Below, in pieces: positions 1-7,814 of a stretch of 16,837 nt of DNA. This stretch comes from an uncultured Oscillospiraceae bacterium (GTDB taxonomy: Bacteria; Bacillota; Clostridia; Oscillospirales; Oscillospiraceae). The DNA is taken from the NCBI GenBank assembly GCA_934643765.1, contig CAKUCT010000016.1, positions 1-16,837 on the forward strand, given 5' to 3'. The notes beneath the pieces are model-generated. The model was not told where the DNA came from. It was given only the letters and a program-made list of their open reading frames with translations, and did not search any database. Numbering within the stretch: the stretch's first letter is position 1; every line of letters begins with the position of its first letter. A program made the position numbers and the translations under genes.

Positions 1-72
1 CGCCGGAAGGGACTCGAACCCCCGACCTACTGGTTCGTAGCCAGTCACTCTATCCAACTGAGCTACCGGCGC
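1..72 (-). tRNA. tRNA-Arg (anticodon ACG), 3' end cut by the window edge
   Basis: Read on the minus strand, the 5' acceptor strand GCGCCGG is followed by a D arm containing AGCTCAGTTGGATAGAG. The anticodon stem is ACTGG/CCAGT with loop CTACGAA, so the anticodon is ACG (arginine, CGN codons; A34 is normally edited to inosine). The T arm has the canonical GGTTCGAGTCC. The 3' acceptor strand CCGGCG runs into position 1, so the last acceptor base, the discriminator and any CCA lie outside the window. The cloverleaf is otherwise complete and shows no intron or mismatch. Confidence 0.96.
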
Positions 73-99
73 ATACAGCGCTCTCATCAGCGCCCCACT

Positions 100-128
100 A
101 TAATAGCACGGCCCCCATGAAAATGCAA
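100..128 (-). promoter_or_regulatory. sigma-A promoter of tRNA-Arg
   Basis: On the minus strand, a -35 TTGCAT (plus-strand 123-128) and a -10 TATTAT (100-105) are separated by exactly 17 bases. Transcription would start about 20 bases before the mature tRNA 5' end, as expected for a tRNA precursor with a short leader. Confidence 0.75.
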
Positions 129-263
129 GCACTTTTTTCATAAATTTTCATTTTTCTTTTTTGCGTTCCCCTTCGCCGAATTCTGGCCCCGTTCATTGCA
201 AGTTGCTCAAAAAAAGTTTTCGAAGTTTGTAGGATTTGGCGGGCAGAAATTTTTTCATGGTGC

Positions 264-292
264 TTGAAAATTTTTTATGCTGCAATTATAAT
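264..292 (+). promoter_or_regulatory. sigma-A promoter of the ssnA-ygfK unit
   Basis: TTGAAA (264-269) and TATAAT (287-292) are separated by 17 bases. The predicted start near 299 gives a leader of about 150 nt before the ssnA ATG, long enough for the structured regulatory RNA described at 299-449. The stretch 129-263 is AT-rich, and I see nothing else in it. Confidence 0.8.
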
Positions 293-298
293 TGAGAT

Positions 299-449
299 AC
301 AATCTAAGATTGGTAGCTGTAAGGAAGTGTTTCGCACACGGGCTGCAACTATCACTCGGCTTGCTGGTTGAGTGTTTCAGGCATTTCGCTTGAAGCACTT
401 TTTCATATCCAAAATCCGAGTGACCGCATCAAAACAAGGAGGAATCAGT
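299..449 (+). ncRNA. Structured 5' leader with terminator: candidate riboswitch/attenuator
   Basis: The leader can fold into several competing helices. These are TGGTAG (311-316) with CTATCA (349-354); an inner GTGT/ACAC hairpin (327-330/336-339); CACTCGGC (353-360) with GTTGAGTG (367-374, two G-U pairs); and an 11-bp stem GTGTTTCAGGC/GCTTGAAGCAC (372-398) followed by five T residues. The last is an intrinsic-terminator shape in front of the coding region. The helices share bases 353-354 and 372-374. TCACTCGG (352-359) is also perfectly complementary to CCGAGTGA (416-423), beyond the terminator. It does not match the purine, preQ1 or THF riboswitch signatures I know. From memory and unverified, a computationally predicted 'ssnA' RNA motif has been reported upstream of ssnA genes in Clostridia, and this may be an example. 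Confidence 0.6.
372..403 (+). terminator. Leader (attenuator) terminator upstream of ssnA
   Basis: An 11-bp stem, GTGTTTCAGGC with GCTTGAAGCAC (two G-U pairs), closes the loop ATTTC. TTTTT follows at 399-403. It lies between the promoter and the ssnA start, so read-through must occur for ssnA-ygfK expression. This is the arrangement expected of conditional termination. Confidence 0.6.
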
Positions 450-1793
450 ATGTATTTACTCACAAACGGCCGTCTGATCACCCGCGATCCCGCAGGCAAG
501 GGCTACTACGAAAAGGGCGGTGTCGCCTTTGAGGGCACAAAGATCGTGGAAGTCGGCGATGAAGCGGCCCTGCGCGCCAAATATCCGCAGGCGGAAATCA
601 TCGACGCTAAGGGAAACCTCATCATGCCCGCGTTCATCAACGCCCACACCCATATCTATTCCGCCCTGGCCCGCGGTCTTTCGATCGTCGGCAACAACCC
701 CACCAACTTCTATGAGGTGCTCGACGGTACCTGGTGGGCCATGGACCGCAAGCTGACGCTGGAAGGCACAAGAGCTTCCGCGGACGCACTTTACATCGAC
801 TGCATCAAGCAGGGCGTCACGACGATTTTTGACCACCACGCTTCCTTCTGCGAAATCCCCGGCTCTTTGTTCCAGATCGGCGAGAGCGCCAAGAAGTTTG
901 GCATCCGCTCGTGCCTCTGCTACGAGGTCTCCGACCGCGACGGCGAAGAAAAGAGCATCCAGGCTGTGAAGGAAAACGCCGACTGGATCACCTACTGTCA
1001 GGAGCACAAGGACCCGATGCTCGCCGCGATGTTCGGCGGACACGCGCTGTTCACCATCTCCGACAAGACCTTCGACCGCATGGTCGAGGCCAACAACGGC
1101 CGCACCGGCTATCACATCCATGTCTCCGAGGGCATGAACGACGTCTATGACAGCCTGCAGAACTACGGCCGCCGCCCGGTCCAGCGCCTGCACGACCACG
1201 GCATCCTGGGCGAAAAGACCATCCTCGGCCACTGCATCCATGTAAATCCGGCGGAAATTGAACTCATCAAGAACACCGGCACCATGGTCGTCAACAACCC
1301 CGAATCCAACATGTCCAACGCCGTTGGCGTCTGCCCGGTGCTTCCGCTGAGCAAGGAAGGCATCTTACTTGGTCTCGGCACCGACGCCTGGACCAATGAC
1401 ATGATCGAGTCTTTGAAGGCCGCGCTCTGCGTCCAGCGTCTCAACGCGTGCCTGCCCAACGTCGCGTGGTGCGAAGTGACCGACATGCTCTTTAAGAACA
1501 ACGCCAAGATCGGCGCAAAGTACTTCCCGGATGAGCTCGGCGTTCTCAAAGCCGGCGCGGCGGCGGATATGATCGTCATGGATTATAAACCGTTCACCCC
1601 GTTCTCCGATGAAAACATCGACGGCCACATCCTCTTCGGCATGACCGGCAAGCTCTGCCGCACGACGATTGCAAACGGCAAGATTCTGATGAAGGACCGC
1701 GAACTTGTCGGCATCGACGAGGAAGCTGAAAACGCACACATTCTGGAAGCCGCCAAGAAGCTCTGGGGCGAGCTGAACCACAGAACCTACTGA
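450..1793 (+). CDS. ssnA: SsnA-like putative aminohydrolase (amidohydrolase superfamily)
   Basis: The 447-residue protein resembles SsnA, a metal-dependent aminohydrolase related to chlorohydrolases and guanine deaminase. Visible metal-site residues are His66-Thr-His68 in AHTHIY, His222 and/or His224 in GYHIHVSEG, His261 in ILGHCIHV, and Asp312 in GLGTDAW, the standard set for this superfamily. The C-terminal stretch GVLKAGAAADMIVMDY is the usual composite beta-sandwich return. I chose the ATG at 450 because GGAGG lies seven bases before it. An upstream in-frame ATG at 372 falls inside the leader hairpins and has no ribosome site. The neighbour ygfK is its usual partner in anaerobic purine (urate/xanthine) degradation clusters. 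The exact substrate of SsnA is not settled, so an aminated purine-breakdown intermediate is an inference. Confidence 0.9.
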   Translation: MYLLTNGRLITRDPAGKGYYEKGGVAFEGTKIVEVGDEAALRAKYPQAEIIDAKGNLIMPAFINAHTHIYSALARGLSIVGNNPTNFYEVLDGTWWAMDRKLTLEGTRASADALYIDCIKQGVTTIFDHHASFCEIPGSLFQIGESAKKFGIRSCLCYEVSDRDGEEKSIQAVKENADWITYCQEHKDPMLAAMFGGHALFTISDKTFDRMVEANNGRTGYHIHVSEGMNDVYDSLQNYGRRPVQRLHDHGILGEKTILGHCIHVNPAEIELIKNTGTMVVNNPESNMSNAVGVCPVLPLSKEGILLGLGTDAWTNDMIESLKAALCVQRLNACLPNVAWCEVTDMLFKNNAKIGAKYFPDELGVLKAGAAADMIVMDYKPFTPFSDENIDGHILFGMTGKLCRTTIANGKILMKDRELVGIDEEAENAHILEAAKKLWGELNHRTY

Positions 1794-1807
1794 TTCCCAT
1801 TTTATGC

Positions 1808-1831
1808 GCAGGGGCGCGCTTGGCCCCCTGC
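1808..1831 (+). other. Intercistronic hairpin between ssnA and ygfK
   Basis: GCAGGGG (1808-1814) pairs with CCCCTGC (1825-1831) in the 83-base gap between the two genes. No T run follows, so it is not a convincing terminator. It could stabilise or partly attenuate the message and so set the ssnA:ygfK ratio. Confidence 0.4.
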
Positions 1832-1876
1832 CCCTTCTGATTGACACCACCAGATAACAGCGAAGGAGGAAATTTC

Positions 1877-4825
1877 ATGTCTGAAAAAATGTATCCGATT
1901 CCGTTCAAGTCGTTAATGAACTGGGTCGTCACTGAATACGCGCGCGAGGGTGAAATCTTCGGCGTGCATACCCCCTACTACGCCACCGGCAAAACGCTCC
2001 CCATTTTCGGCGAGCGCATTGAAACCCCGTTCGGCCCCGCCGCCGGCCCCAACAGCCAGCTGGCGCAGAACATCATCGCCGCCTATATGGCAGGCGCGCG
2101 CTTCTTTGAGGTCAAGACCGTGCAGAAGATGGACGGCGCGGAGCTTGCCGCGTGTGTGCCGCGTCCGTGTATCCTGGCAGCCGACGAAGGCTACAACCAG
2201 GAATGGTCGACCGAGCTTGAAATCCCGCAGGCGCGCGACGAGTATATCAAAGCCTGGTGCGCGCTGAAGGTTCTGTCCAAGGTCTACGGTCTTGGCGACC
2301 CGGACGGCTTCGTGTTCAATATGTCCGTGGGCTATGACTTAGATGGCATCAAGGGCGAAAAGGTCAACACCTACATTGATAACATGATGGACGCATCCGA
2401 GACGAAGCAGTTCAAAGAGTGTCTTGAGGTTCTGACCGAGCTGTTCCCGGCAGAAAAGGACTTCATCGCCGCCATCTCCCCCAGAGTCTCCCGCAGCGTC
2501 ACGGTCTCCACGCTCCACGGATGTCCTCCGCAGGAAATCGAGCGCATCGCGTCCTACCTGCTGACGGAAAAGGGCCTTCACACGTTCGTCAAGTGCAACC
2601 CCACGATTCTTGGCTACAAGACGGCCCGCACGATTCTCGACTCCATGGGCTACGACTACATCGTCTTCGACGAGCACCACTTCAACGAAGACCTGCAGTG
2701 GGTTGACGCCGTCCCGATGTTTGAGCGTCTGCAGGCCCTGGCCGATTCCAAGGGTCTGGAGTTCGGCCTGAAGCTGTCGAACACCTTCCCCGTCGACACC
2801 ACGAGAAACGAGCTGCCCGGCACCGAAATGTACATGTCCGGCCGGAGCCTGTTCCCGCTGACGATTGAAATGTGCAGCCGCATCAGCCGGCAGTTCGGCG
2901 GCAAAATGCGTATCTCTTTTGCAGGCGGCGCAGAATATTTCAACTGCGACAAGCTGTTTAGCGCCGGTATCTGGCCCATCACGGTCGCCACAACAATCCT
3001 CAAGCCCGGCGGATACAACCGCCTGTACCAGATGGTAGAAAAGGTGGAAAAGCTCCCCTACAAGGCATTTTCCGGCACGGACTCTGCCGCTATCAGCGAC
3101 ATGTCCACCGCCAGCCATACCGACTTCCACCATCTCAAGCCCATCAAGCCCGTCGCGTCCAGAAAATCCGAGGAAAAGGTGCCCTGGATCGATTGCTTCA
3201 CCGCGCCCTGCAAGGGCGGCTGCCCGATCCATCAGGACATTCCGGAATATATCGAGCTCTGCTGCAAGGGACTGTATGGTCCGGCCCTGAAGCTCATCAC
3301 CGAAAAGAACGCGCTTCCGTTCATCACCGGCACCATCTGCGCCCACCGCTGCCAGAACAAGTGCTCGCGGAACTTCTATGAAGAGTCCGTTCAGATCCGC
3401 GACACCAAGCTCGTCGCCGCCACAAAGGGCTACGGCGCGCTGATGGCCGGCATCAAGGTTCCTGAGAAGGTTGCGGGCAAGAAGGCCGCTATCATCGGCG
3501 GCGGCCCGACGGGCATCGCAGCCGCCTACTTCCTGGGAAGAGCCGGCGTCGAAACCACGATCTTTGAGCGCGAAGAAAAGCTCGGCGGCGTGCCGCGCTA
3601 CGTGATCCCCGCGTTCCGTATTTCGGATGAAGCCATTGACAAGGACGTTGCGCTCATGGAGCGCTACGGTGTCGAAGTCAAGTGCGGCGCACCGGCTCCG
3701 TCTGTTGAGGAACTCAAAAAGCTCGGCTACACCCATATTCTGATTGCCACCGGCGCATGGCAGGCTGGCAAGCTGGACATCCCCGGCAACGTCAAGGGCG
3801 TCATCGGCTGGATGAAGGAAATGAAGACGCAGGTCAAGCCGTGCCTGGAAGGCCACATTGTCGTCGTCGGCGCGGGCAACACCGCAATGGACGCCGCGCG
3901 CGTCGCAAAGCGCATGGGCGCCGCCTCTTCTACCATTGTCTATCGCCGCACCAAGAAGGAAATGCCCGCCGATGAGCATGAGCTGAAGCTCGCCATCGAC
4001 GAGGGTGTTCAGATGGTTGAGCTGGCCGCACCTGTCGCGCAGGAGAACGGTAAGCTGAAGCTTGAGAAGATGAAGCTCGGCGAACCCGACGCTTCCGGCC
4101 GCCGCTCCCCGGTTGGCACCGGCGAGTTCTTTGAAATTCCGTGCGACCTCGTCATCTCCGCCGTCGGCGAAAAGGTTGACGCAAAGCTCATGGCCGACAA
4201 CGGCATTGAGATGGAGCGCAAGGGCCCGGCCTTCAAGACCAACGTTGAAAACGTCTGGTGCGCGGGCGACGCACACCGTGGCCCGGCTACTGTCGTCGAA
4301 GGCATTGCCGACGCAGCCGCGTTTGCAGAGGCCGTCATCGGCAAGGCGCACGAATACGAGATTCCCGAAACCGCGTATCCGTCCAAGTCGCAGGCCATCG
4401 CCAAGAAGGGTATTTTGAAGATGGCAAAGGACGCCTGCTGTGAGGGTGCAAGATGCCTTGACTGCAACACCGTCTGCGAAAACTGCGCCGATTCCTGCCC
4501 GAACCGCGCAAATGTCGTCATCAAGCTCTCCGATGGCCGCCATCAGATTCTGCACATCGACAAGATGTGCAACGAGTGCGGCAACTGCACGCAGTTCTGC
4601 CCGTATGCATCCGAGCCCTGCCGCGACAAGTTCACGCTCTTCCAGACGAAGGAAGACATGGACGACAGCAAGAACGCAGGCGTTCTGTTCCTGGATGAAA
4701 ACAAGGTTCTCGTCCGCATGGCAGAGGTCAAGGAATACGATCTTTCGCAGCCGAACGAGCTTCCGAAGGAGCTTGAGAACCTCATCCTGACCGTCCGCTC
4801 CAAGTACAGCTATCTCTACAAATAA
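1877..4825 (+). CDS. ygfK: YgfK-like Fe-S flavoprotein oxidoreductase ('putative selenate reductase subunit')
   Basis: The protein has 982 residues in three parts. Residues ~1-420 resemble a dihydroorotate/dihydropyrimidine dehydrogenase barrel (TLHGCPP, FVKCNPT). Residues ~435-840 are a GltD-type module: Fe-S cysteines C440, C445, C449 and C488, C492, C496; an FAD-binding GGGPTG near 541-546; an NAD(P)H-binding GAGNTA near 665-670 with downstream YRRTKKEMP; and a second flavin motif CAGDAHRGPATVVEG near 795. Residues ~855-915 are ferredoxin-like, with cysteine runs C860-C874 and C898-C908. This layout is that of YgfK, an electron-transfer enzyme of anaerobic purine catabolism; the selenate-reductase name is historical. 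The ATG at 1877 is preceded by GGAGGAAATTTC; a start 12 codons upstream lacks a ribosome site. It is cotranscribed with ssnA. No molybdenum hydroxylase subunits are adjacent. Confidence 0.92.
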   Translation: MSEKMYPIPFKSLMNWVVTEYAREGEIFGVHTPYYATGKTLPIFGERIETPFGPAAGPNSQLAQNIIAAYMAGARFFEVKTVQKMDGAELAACVPRPCILAADEGYNQEWSTELEIPQARDEYIKAWCALKVLSKVYGLGDPDGFVFNMSVGYDLDGIKGEKVNTYIDNMMDASETKQFKECLEVLTELFPAEKDFIAAISPRVSRSVTVSTLHGCPPQEIERIASYLLTEKGLHTFVKCNPTILGYKTARTILDSMGYDYIVFDEHHFNEDLQWVDAVPMFERLQALADSKGLEFGLKLSNTFPVDTTRNELPGTEMYMSGRSLFPLTIEMCSRISRQFGGKMRISFAGGAEYFNCDKLFSAGIWPITVATTILKPGGYNRLYQMVEKVEKLPYKAFSGTDSAAISDMSTASHTDFHHLKPIKPVASRKSEEKVPWIDCFTAPCKGGCPIHQDIPEYIELCCKGLYGPALKLITEKNALPFITGTICAHRCQNKCSRNFYEESVQIRDTKLVAATKGYGALMAGIKVPEKVAGKKAAIIGGGPTGIAAAYFLGRAGVETTIFEREEKLGGVPRYVIPAFRISDEAIDKDVALMERYGVEVKCGAPAPSVEELKKLGYTHILIATGAWQAGKLDIPGNVKGVIGWMKEMKTQVKPCLEGHIVVVGAGNTAMDAARVAKRMGAASSTIVYRRTKKEMPADEHELKLAIDEGVQMVELAAPVAQENGKLKLEKMKLGEPDASGRRSPVGTGEFFEIPCDLVISAVGEKVDAKLMADNGIEMERKGPAFKTNVENVWCAGDAHRGPATVVEGIADAAAFAEAVIGKAHEYEIPETAYPSKSQAIAKKGILKMAKDACCEGARCLDCNTVCENCADSCPNRANVVIKLSDGRHQILHIDKMCNECGNCTQFCPYASEPCRDKFTLFQTKEDMDDSKNAGVLFLDENKVLVRMAEVKEYDLSQPNELPKELENLILTVRSKYSYLYK

Positions 4826-4854
4826 TTCTGAAGTAATCCCAATCCCCTTCCATA

Positions 4855-4893
4855 GCCCGCCGCAGGACATACCGTCCTGCGGCGGGCGCTTTT
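4855..4893 (+). terminator. Terminator of ssnA-ygfK
   Basis: A perfect 14-bp stem, GCCCGCCGCAGGAC with GTCCTGCGGCGGGC, encloses the loop ATACC and is followed by GCTTTT. It lies 30 bases after the ygfK stop. Confidence 0.9.
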
Positions 4894-4926
4894 CCACAAA
4901 ACTTCCAATTTCTTAACACATCACAC

Positions 4927-4955
4927 TTGCAAAACGCAAAGCGATACGCTAAAAT
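4927..4955 (+). promoter_or_regulatory. sigma-A promoter of the NSS transporter
   Basis: TTGCAA (4927-4932) and TAAAAT (4950-4955) are separated by 17 bases. A small palindrome, AGCG-ATA-CGCT (4940-4950), overlaps the spacer and the first base of the -10. Confidence 0.7.
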
Positions 4956-4961
4956 AAAAAA

Positions 4962-4976
4962 GCGCAACTTGCGCAA
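4962..4976 (+). promoter_or_regulatory. Palindromes at the transcription start: candidate operator
   Basis: GCGCAA-C-TTGCGC (4962-4974) is a perfect 6+1+6 inverted repeat. It overlaps the 8-base palindrome TTGCGCAA (4969-4976). Both sit just downstream of the -10, at or after the predicted start site, where repressor operators are common. No regulator gene is adjacent. Confidence 0.35.
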
Positions 4977-5003
4977 CAAATTGTGAAAGACAGGTAATTT
5001 ATC

Positions 5004-6359
5004 ATGCAACGTGAGTCCTTCCGTTCCCGTCTGGGATTCCTGCTCGTAAGCGCAGGCTGCGCCATCGGCATCGGCAATGTCTGGCGCTTCCCGTATGTCG
5101 CCGGTCTGTATGGCGGCGGTCTGTTCGTCCTGATTTATCTCATCTGCCTGCTTGTGATGGGCGTTCCGGTTCTGACCATGGAACTGGCCGTCGGCCGCGG
5201 CAGCAAAAAGAGCGCCGTCCTGGCCTATAAGGCGCTCGAGCCCAAGGGCTCCAAGTGGCATATCCACGGCTGGTTCTGCCTGCTCGGCTGCGTAATGCTG
5301 ATGATGTATTACACCACTGTCACGGGCTGGATGGTCAGCTACTTCGGAAAGTTCCTCATCGGCACGTTCCATGCCGGAATGGACACCGCGTCTGCCAGCG
5401 GCGTGTTTGGAAGCATGCTTTCCCAGCCCGGAAGAATGGCGTTCTGGACGGAGGTCGTCGTGATTGCTGGCTTCCTCGTTTGCAGCTTCGGACTTCAGAA
5501 CGGTCTGGAGCGTATTTCCAAAGGCATGATGCTGGCGCTGTTCGCGCTGATTCTGATTCTGGCGGTCCACAGCCTGACGCTTCCGGGTGCGGGCGAAGGC
5601 ATGAAGTTCTATCTGCTGCCGTCCCTGAAGAGCGTACAGGAAAACGGACTCTGCACCATTATCACCGGCGCAATGAATCAGGCGTTCTTTACCCTGAGCC
5701 TCGGCATCGCGGCCATGGAGATCTTCGGCAGCTATACCTCCAGAGAGCACACGCTTCCCGGCGAGGCAGTCCGCATCTGCGCGCTTGATACCTTCGTCGC
5801 CCTGATGGCAGGCACAATCATCTTCCCCACCTGCTTCTCGTTCGGCATTGAGCCGAATCAGGGTCCGTCGCTGATTTTCCAGACGCTTCCGAACGTCTTT
5901 GTCAACATGGCAGGCGGAAGACTCTGGGGTGCGCTGTTCTTCCTGTTCATGATCTTCGCGAGCTTCTCCACGGTCATTGCCGTTCTCGAGAACATCCTTG
6001 CCATCTGCATGGACACCTTCGGCTGGAGCCGGAAAAAGGCGTCCGTCGTCGGCTGCATCCTGCTGCTCATTCTGAGCCTGCCGTGCGTGTTCGGCTACAA
6101 CATCTGGTCGAATGTGCACATCATCGGCGCGCGTGACGTGCTCGACAGCGAGGACTTCATCGTCTCGAACCTGCTGCTGCCGATCGGCTCTCTCATCTAT
6201 CTGCTGTTCTGTGTTTCCAAGTGGGGCTGGGGCTTTGATAAATATCTGGCCGAGGCAAACGAAGGCAGCGGCCTGAAGTTCTCCCCGAAGCTCAAGATTT
6301 ATTTCCAGTGGATTCTGCCGGTTCTGATTCTGATCATTCTGATTCAGGGCCTGATCTGA
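5004..6359 (+). CDS. Sodium-dependent amino-acid/neurotransmitter symporter (NSS/SNF family)
   Basis: A 451-residue integral membrane protein of the LeuT-type neurotransmitter:sodium symporter family, which couples Na+ to uptake of amino acids or related amines. The signature of transmembrane helix 1, with the unwound sodium/substrate site, is clear at residues ~17-31 (AGCAIGIGNVWRFPY). It is followed by the GGGLF stretch and about eleven further hydrophobic segments, ending in LILIILIQGL. The length fits bacterial members (~440-500). The ATG at 5004 has only a modest ribosome site (AGACAGG), but an upstream in-frame start would overlap the promoter. It is a single-gene unit with its own promoter and terminator. 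The substrate cannot be read from sequence; bacterial relatives include tryptophan, tyrosine and methionine/alanine transporters. Confidence 0.93.
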   Translation: MQRESFRSRLGFLLVSAGCAIGIGNVWRFPYVAGLYGGGLFVLIYLICLLVMGVPVLTMELAVGRGSKKSAVLAYKALEPKGSKWHIHGWFCLLGCVMLMMYYTTVTGWMVSYFGKFLIGTFHAGMDTASASGVFGSMLSQPGRMAFWTEVVVIAGFLVCSFGLQNGLERISKGMMLALFALILILAVHSLTLPGAGEGMKFYLLPSLKSVQENGLCTIITGAMNQAFFTLSLGIAAMEIFGSYTSREHTLPGEAVRICALDTFVALMAGTIIFPTCFSFGIEPNQGPSLIFQTLPNVFVNMAGGRLWGALFFLFMIFASFSTVIAVLENILAICMDTFGWSRKKASVVGCILLLILSLPCVFGYNIWSNVHIIGARDVLDSEDFIVSNLLLPIGSLIYLLFCVSKWGWGFDKYLAEANEGSGLKFSPKLKIYFQWILPVLILIILIQGLI

Positions 6360-6384
6360 AACATACACCGCAAAATAAATTTCC

Positions 6385-6419
6385 AAGCGGCGTGGCCATT
6401 TTGGCTGCGCCGCTTTTTT
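6385..6419 (+). terminator. Terminator of the NSS transporter gene
   Basis: AAGCGGCG (6385-6392) pairs with CGCCGCTT (6408-6415), with inner GCC/GGC pairing around ATTTT. A six-T run follows, ending at 6419. Confidence 0.88.
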
Positions 6420-6454
6420 GCGCGCACGTGCCTGCGCCGCGGACAAAACAATGC

Positions 6455-6483
6455 TTGCAGGGCTGCAGCGCGCGTATTATAAT
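6455..6483 (+). promoter_or_regulatory. sigma-A promoter of the MalY/PatB-type gene
   Basis: TTGCAG (6455-6460) and TATAAT (6478-6483) are separated by 17 bases. This gives a leader of about 40 bases to the ATG at 6533 and makes the gene independent of the transporter upstream. Confidence 0.75.
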
Positions 6484-6532
6484 GGGCATGAAATCGCCGG
6501 TTTCCGGCAGACTTTTAAAAAAGAGGTTCTCT

Positions 6533-7744
6533 ATGCACTACGATTTTACAACGGTCTATGACCGTCACGGAAAAGACGCTCTGGCTGTAGACGGTGTCGG
6601 CACCATGCCCGGCATGTCCCCCGAGGCGCCGAAGGACGGCTTTGATCTTCTTCCGATGTGGGTTGCGGATATGAACTTCGCAACCGTCCCCACCATCCCG
6701 CAGACCATCGCCGCTAGGCTTGCCCATCCCCTGTTCGGCTATTTCCGCCCGACAGATGCCTACTATCAGGCCATCATCGACTGGCAGCGGACGCAAAACG
6801 GCGTGGAAGGACTGCTCCCGGAGCACATCGGCTATGAAAACGGCGTTCTGGGCGGCGTTGTTTCGGCGCTGAACGTCTTCTGCTCGCGCGGCGAAAACGT
6901 CCTGGTTCTCTCGCCTACCTATGTCGGCTTCACCAGCAGCCTGGAGAATAACGGCTACAGAATCATCCACAGCGCCCTCAAGCAGGACAAAGGCGGCATC
7001 TGGCGCATGGACTACGCCGACATGGAAGAAAAGATCATCCGGCACAAAATCCACGCCACCATCGTCTGCTCGCCGCACAACCCCTGCGGCAGAGTCTGGG
7101 AGCGCTGGGAGCTTGAAAAAGCGATGGAGCTGTTCCGGAAGCACGACGTGATGGTCGTCAGCGACGAGATATGGTCCGATCTGACCATGCCGGGCTATCA
7201 GCACATCCCCACGCAGTCGATCAGCGAGGACGCAAAGCAGCGCACGATTTCGCTCTACGCCCCGTCGAAGACCTTCAACCTTGCGGGCCTGGTCGGAAGC
7301 TACCATATCATCTATAACCGCTATCTTCGCGAGCGGATGGAAAAGGAATCGTCGCTGTCACACTACAACGAGATGAACGTTCTTTCCATGCACGCGCTCA
7401 CGGGCGCATATACCAAAGAAGGCCGCCAGTGGCTGACCGAGCTGCGCGAGGTGCTCTCTTCCAACATAGACTATGTCTGTGATTTCTTTGCTTCCTCCCT
7501 TCCCGGCGTCACCGCCGCAAAGGCGCAGGGCACCTATATGCTCTTTGTCGACTGCACCGGATACTGCAAGGCGCACAACGTCTCCATCGAGACCATCTTG
7601 AAGCGCGGCTGGAACGCCGGCGTCGGCTGGCAGGACGGCCGTCCCTTCCACGGCCCGTGCCACATCCGGCTGAACCTGGCGCTTCCGCACGCATTGGTCC
7701 AGACTGCCTGCCAGCGCATGCTGCAGTACGTGTTCTGCGACTGA
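6533..7744 (+). CDS. MalY/PatB family PLP-dependent aminotransferase / C-S lyase
   Basis: The 403-residue protein is a fold-type I PLP enzyme of the MalY/PatB group, whose members have cystathionine beta-lyase (C-S lyase) activity and in some cases regulatory roles. The N-terminal LLPMWVADMNF, the central CSPHNPCGRVW and VVSDEIWSDL (cofactor pocket), and APSKTFNLAGLVGSY, with the Schiff-base lysine at residue 246, are diagnostic. The length matches the family (~390-400). The ATG at 6533 follows AAGAGG; an in-frame ATG 75 codons upstream would include the promoter and part of the terminator and is rejected. The transporter upstream is transcribed separately, so a shared amino-acid or thiol substrate is only suggested by proximity. 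A general aminotransferase role cannot be excluded. Confidence 0.9.
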   Translation: MHYDFTTVYDRHGKDALAVDGVGTMPGMSPEAPKDGFDLLPMWVADMNFATVPTIPQTIAARLAHPLFGYFRPTDAYYQAIIDWQRTQNGVEGLLPEHIGYENGVLGGVVSALNVFCSRGENVLVLSPTYVGFTSSLENNGYRIIHSALKQDKGGIWRMDYADMEEKIIRHKIHATIVCSPHNPCGRVWERWELEKAMELFRKHDVMVVSDEIWSDLTMPGYQHIPTQSISEDAKQRTISLYAPSKTFNLAGLVGSYHIIYNRYLRERMEKESSLSHYNEMNVLSMHALTGAYTKEGRQWLTELREVLSSNIDYVCDFFASSLPGVTAAKAQGTYMLFVDCTGYCKAHNVSIETILKRGWNAGVGWQDGRPFHGPCHIRLNLALPHALVQTACQRMLQYVFCD

Positions 7745-7750
7745 AATCTG

Positions 7751-7779
7751 GCATATCTTTCCCGCCCCCTGCATACCAT
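7751..7779 (+). promoter_or_regulatory. sigma-E-like sporulation promoter of the 29-codon ORF
   Basis: GCATATC (7751-7757) and CATACCAT (7772-7779) are separated by 14 bases. The Bacillus sigma-E consensus is KMATATT, 14-15 bases, then CATACAMT, so there is one mismatch in each half. The same arrangement (GCATATT-14-CATACGAT) lies upstream of spoIID in this window, which supports the reading. No sigma-A motif is evident here. Confidence 0.6.
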
Positions 7780-7814
7780 AAGAGGTAATGCTTTTACGCT
7801 TGGAGGGAAAGAAG

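Noticed and set aside
372..449. 26-codon N-terminal extension of SsnA
   Set aside because: It lies in the leader hairpin/terminator region without a ribosome site. The homologous protein begins at MYLLTNGRL.
299..449. Classic purine riboswitch upstream of ssnA
   Set aside because: The invariant purine-aptamer junction and loop sequences (such as the TTTCTACC-type segment) are not present, so only a generic structured leader is claimed.
2339..4897. Very long open frame on the minus strand across ygfK (over 800 codons)
   Set aside because: It is antisense to a gene with clear family motifs. GC-rich codon usage suppresses stops in this frame. Its translation is low-complexity (runs of V, D, A, L) with no domain.
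4782..6446. 554-codon minus-strand frame across the NSS transporter
   Set aside because: It is antisense to an unmistakable membrane transporter, has the skewed Q/N/D/R-rich composition of a shadow frame, and contains terminators at both ends.
6308..6532. 75-codon N-terminal extension of the MalY/PatB protein
   Set aside because: It would run through the transporter stop, a terminator and the sigma-A promoter. The ATG at 6533 has a ribosome site and matches family length.
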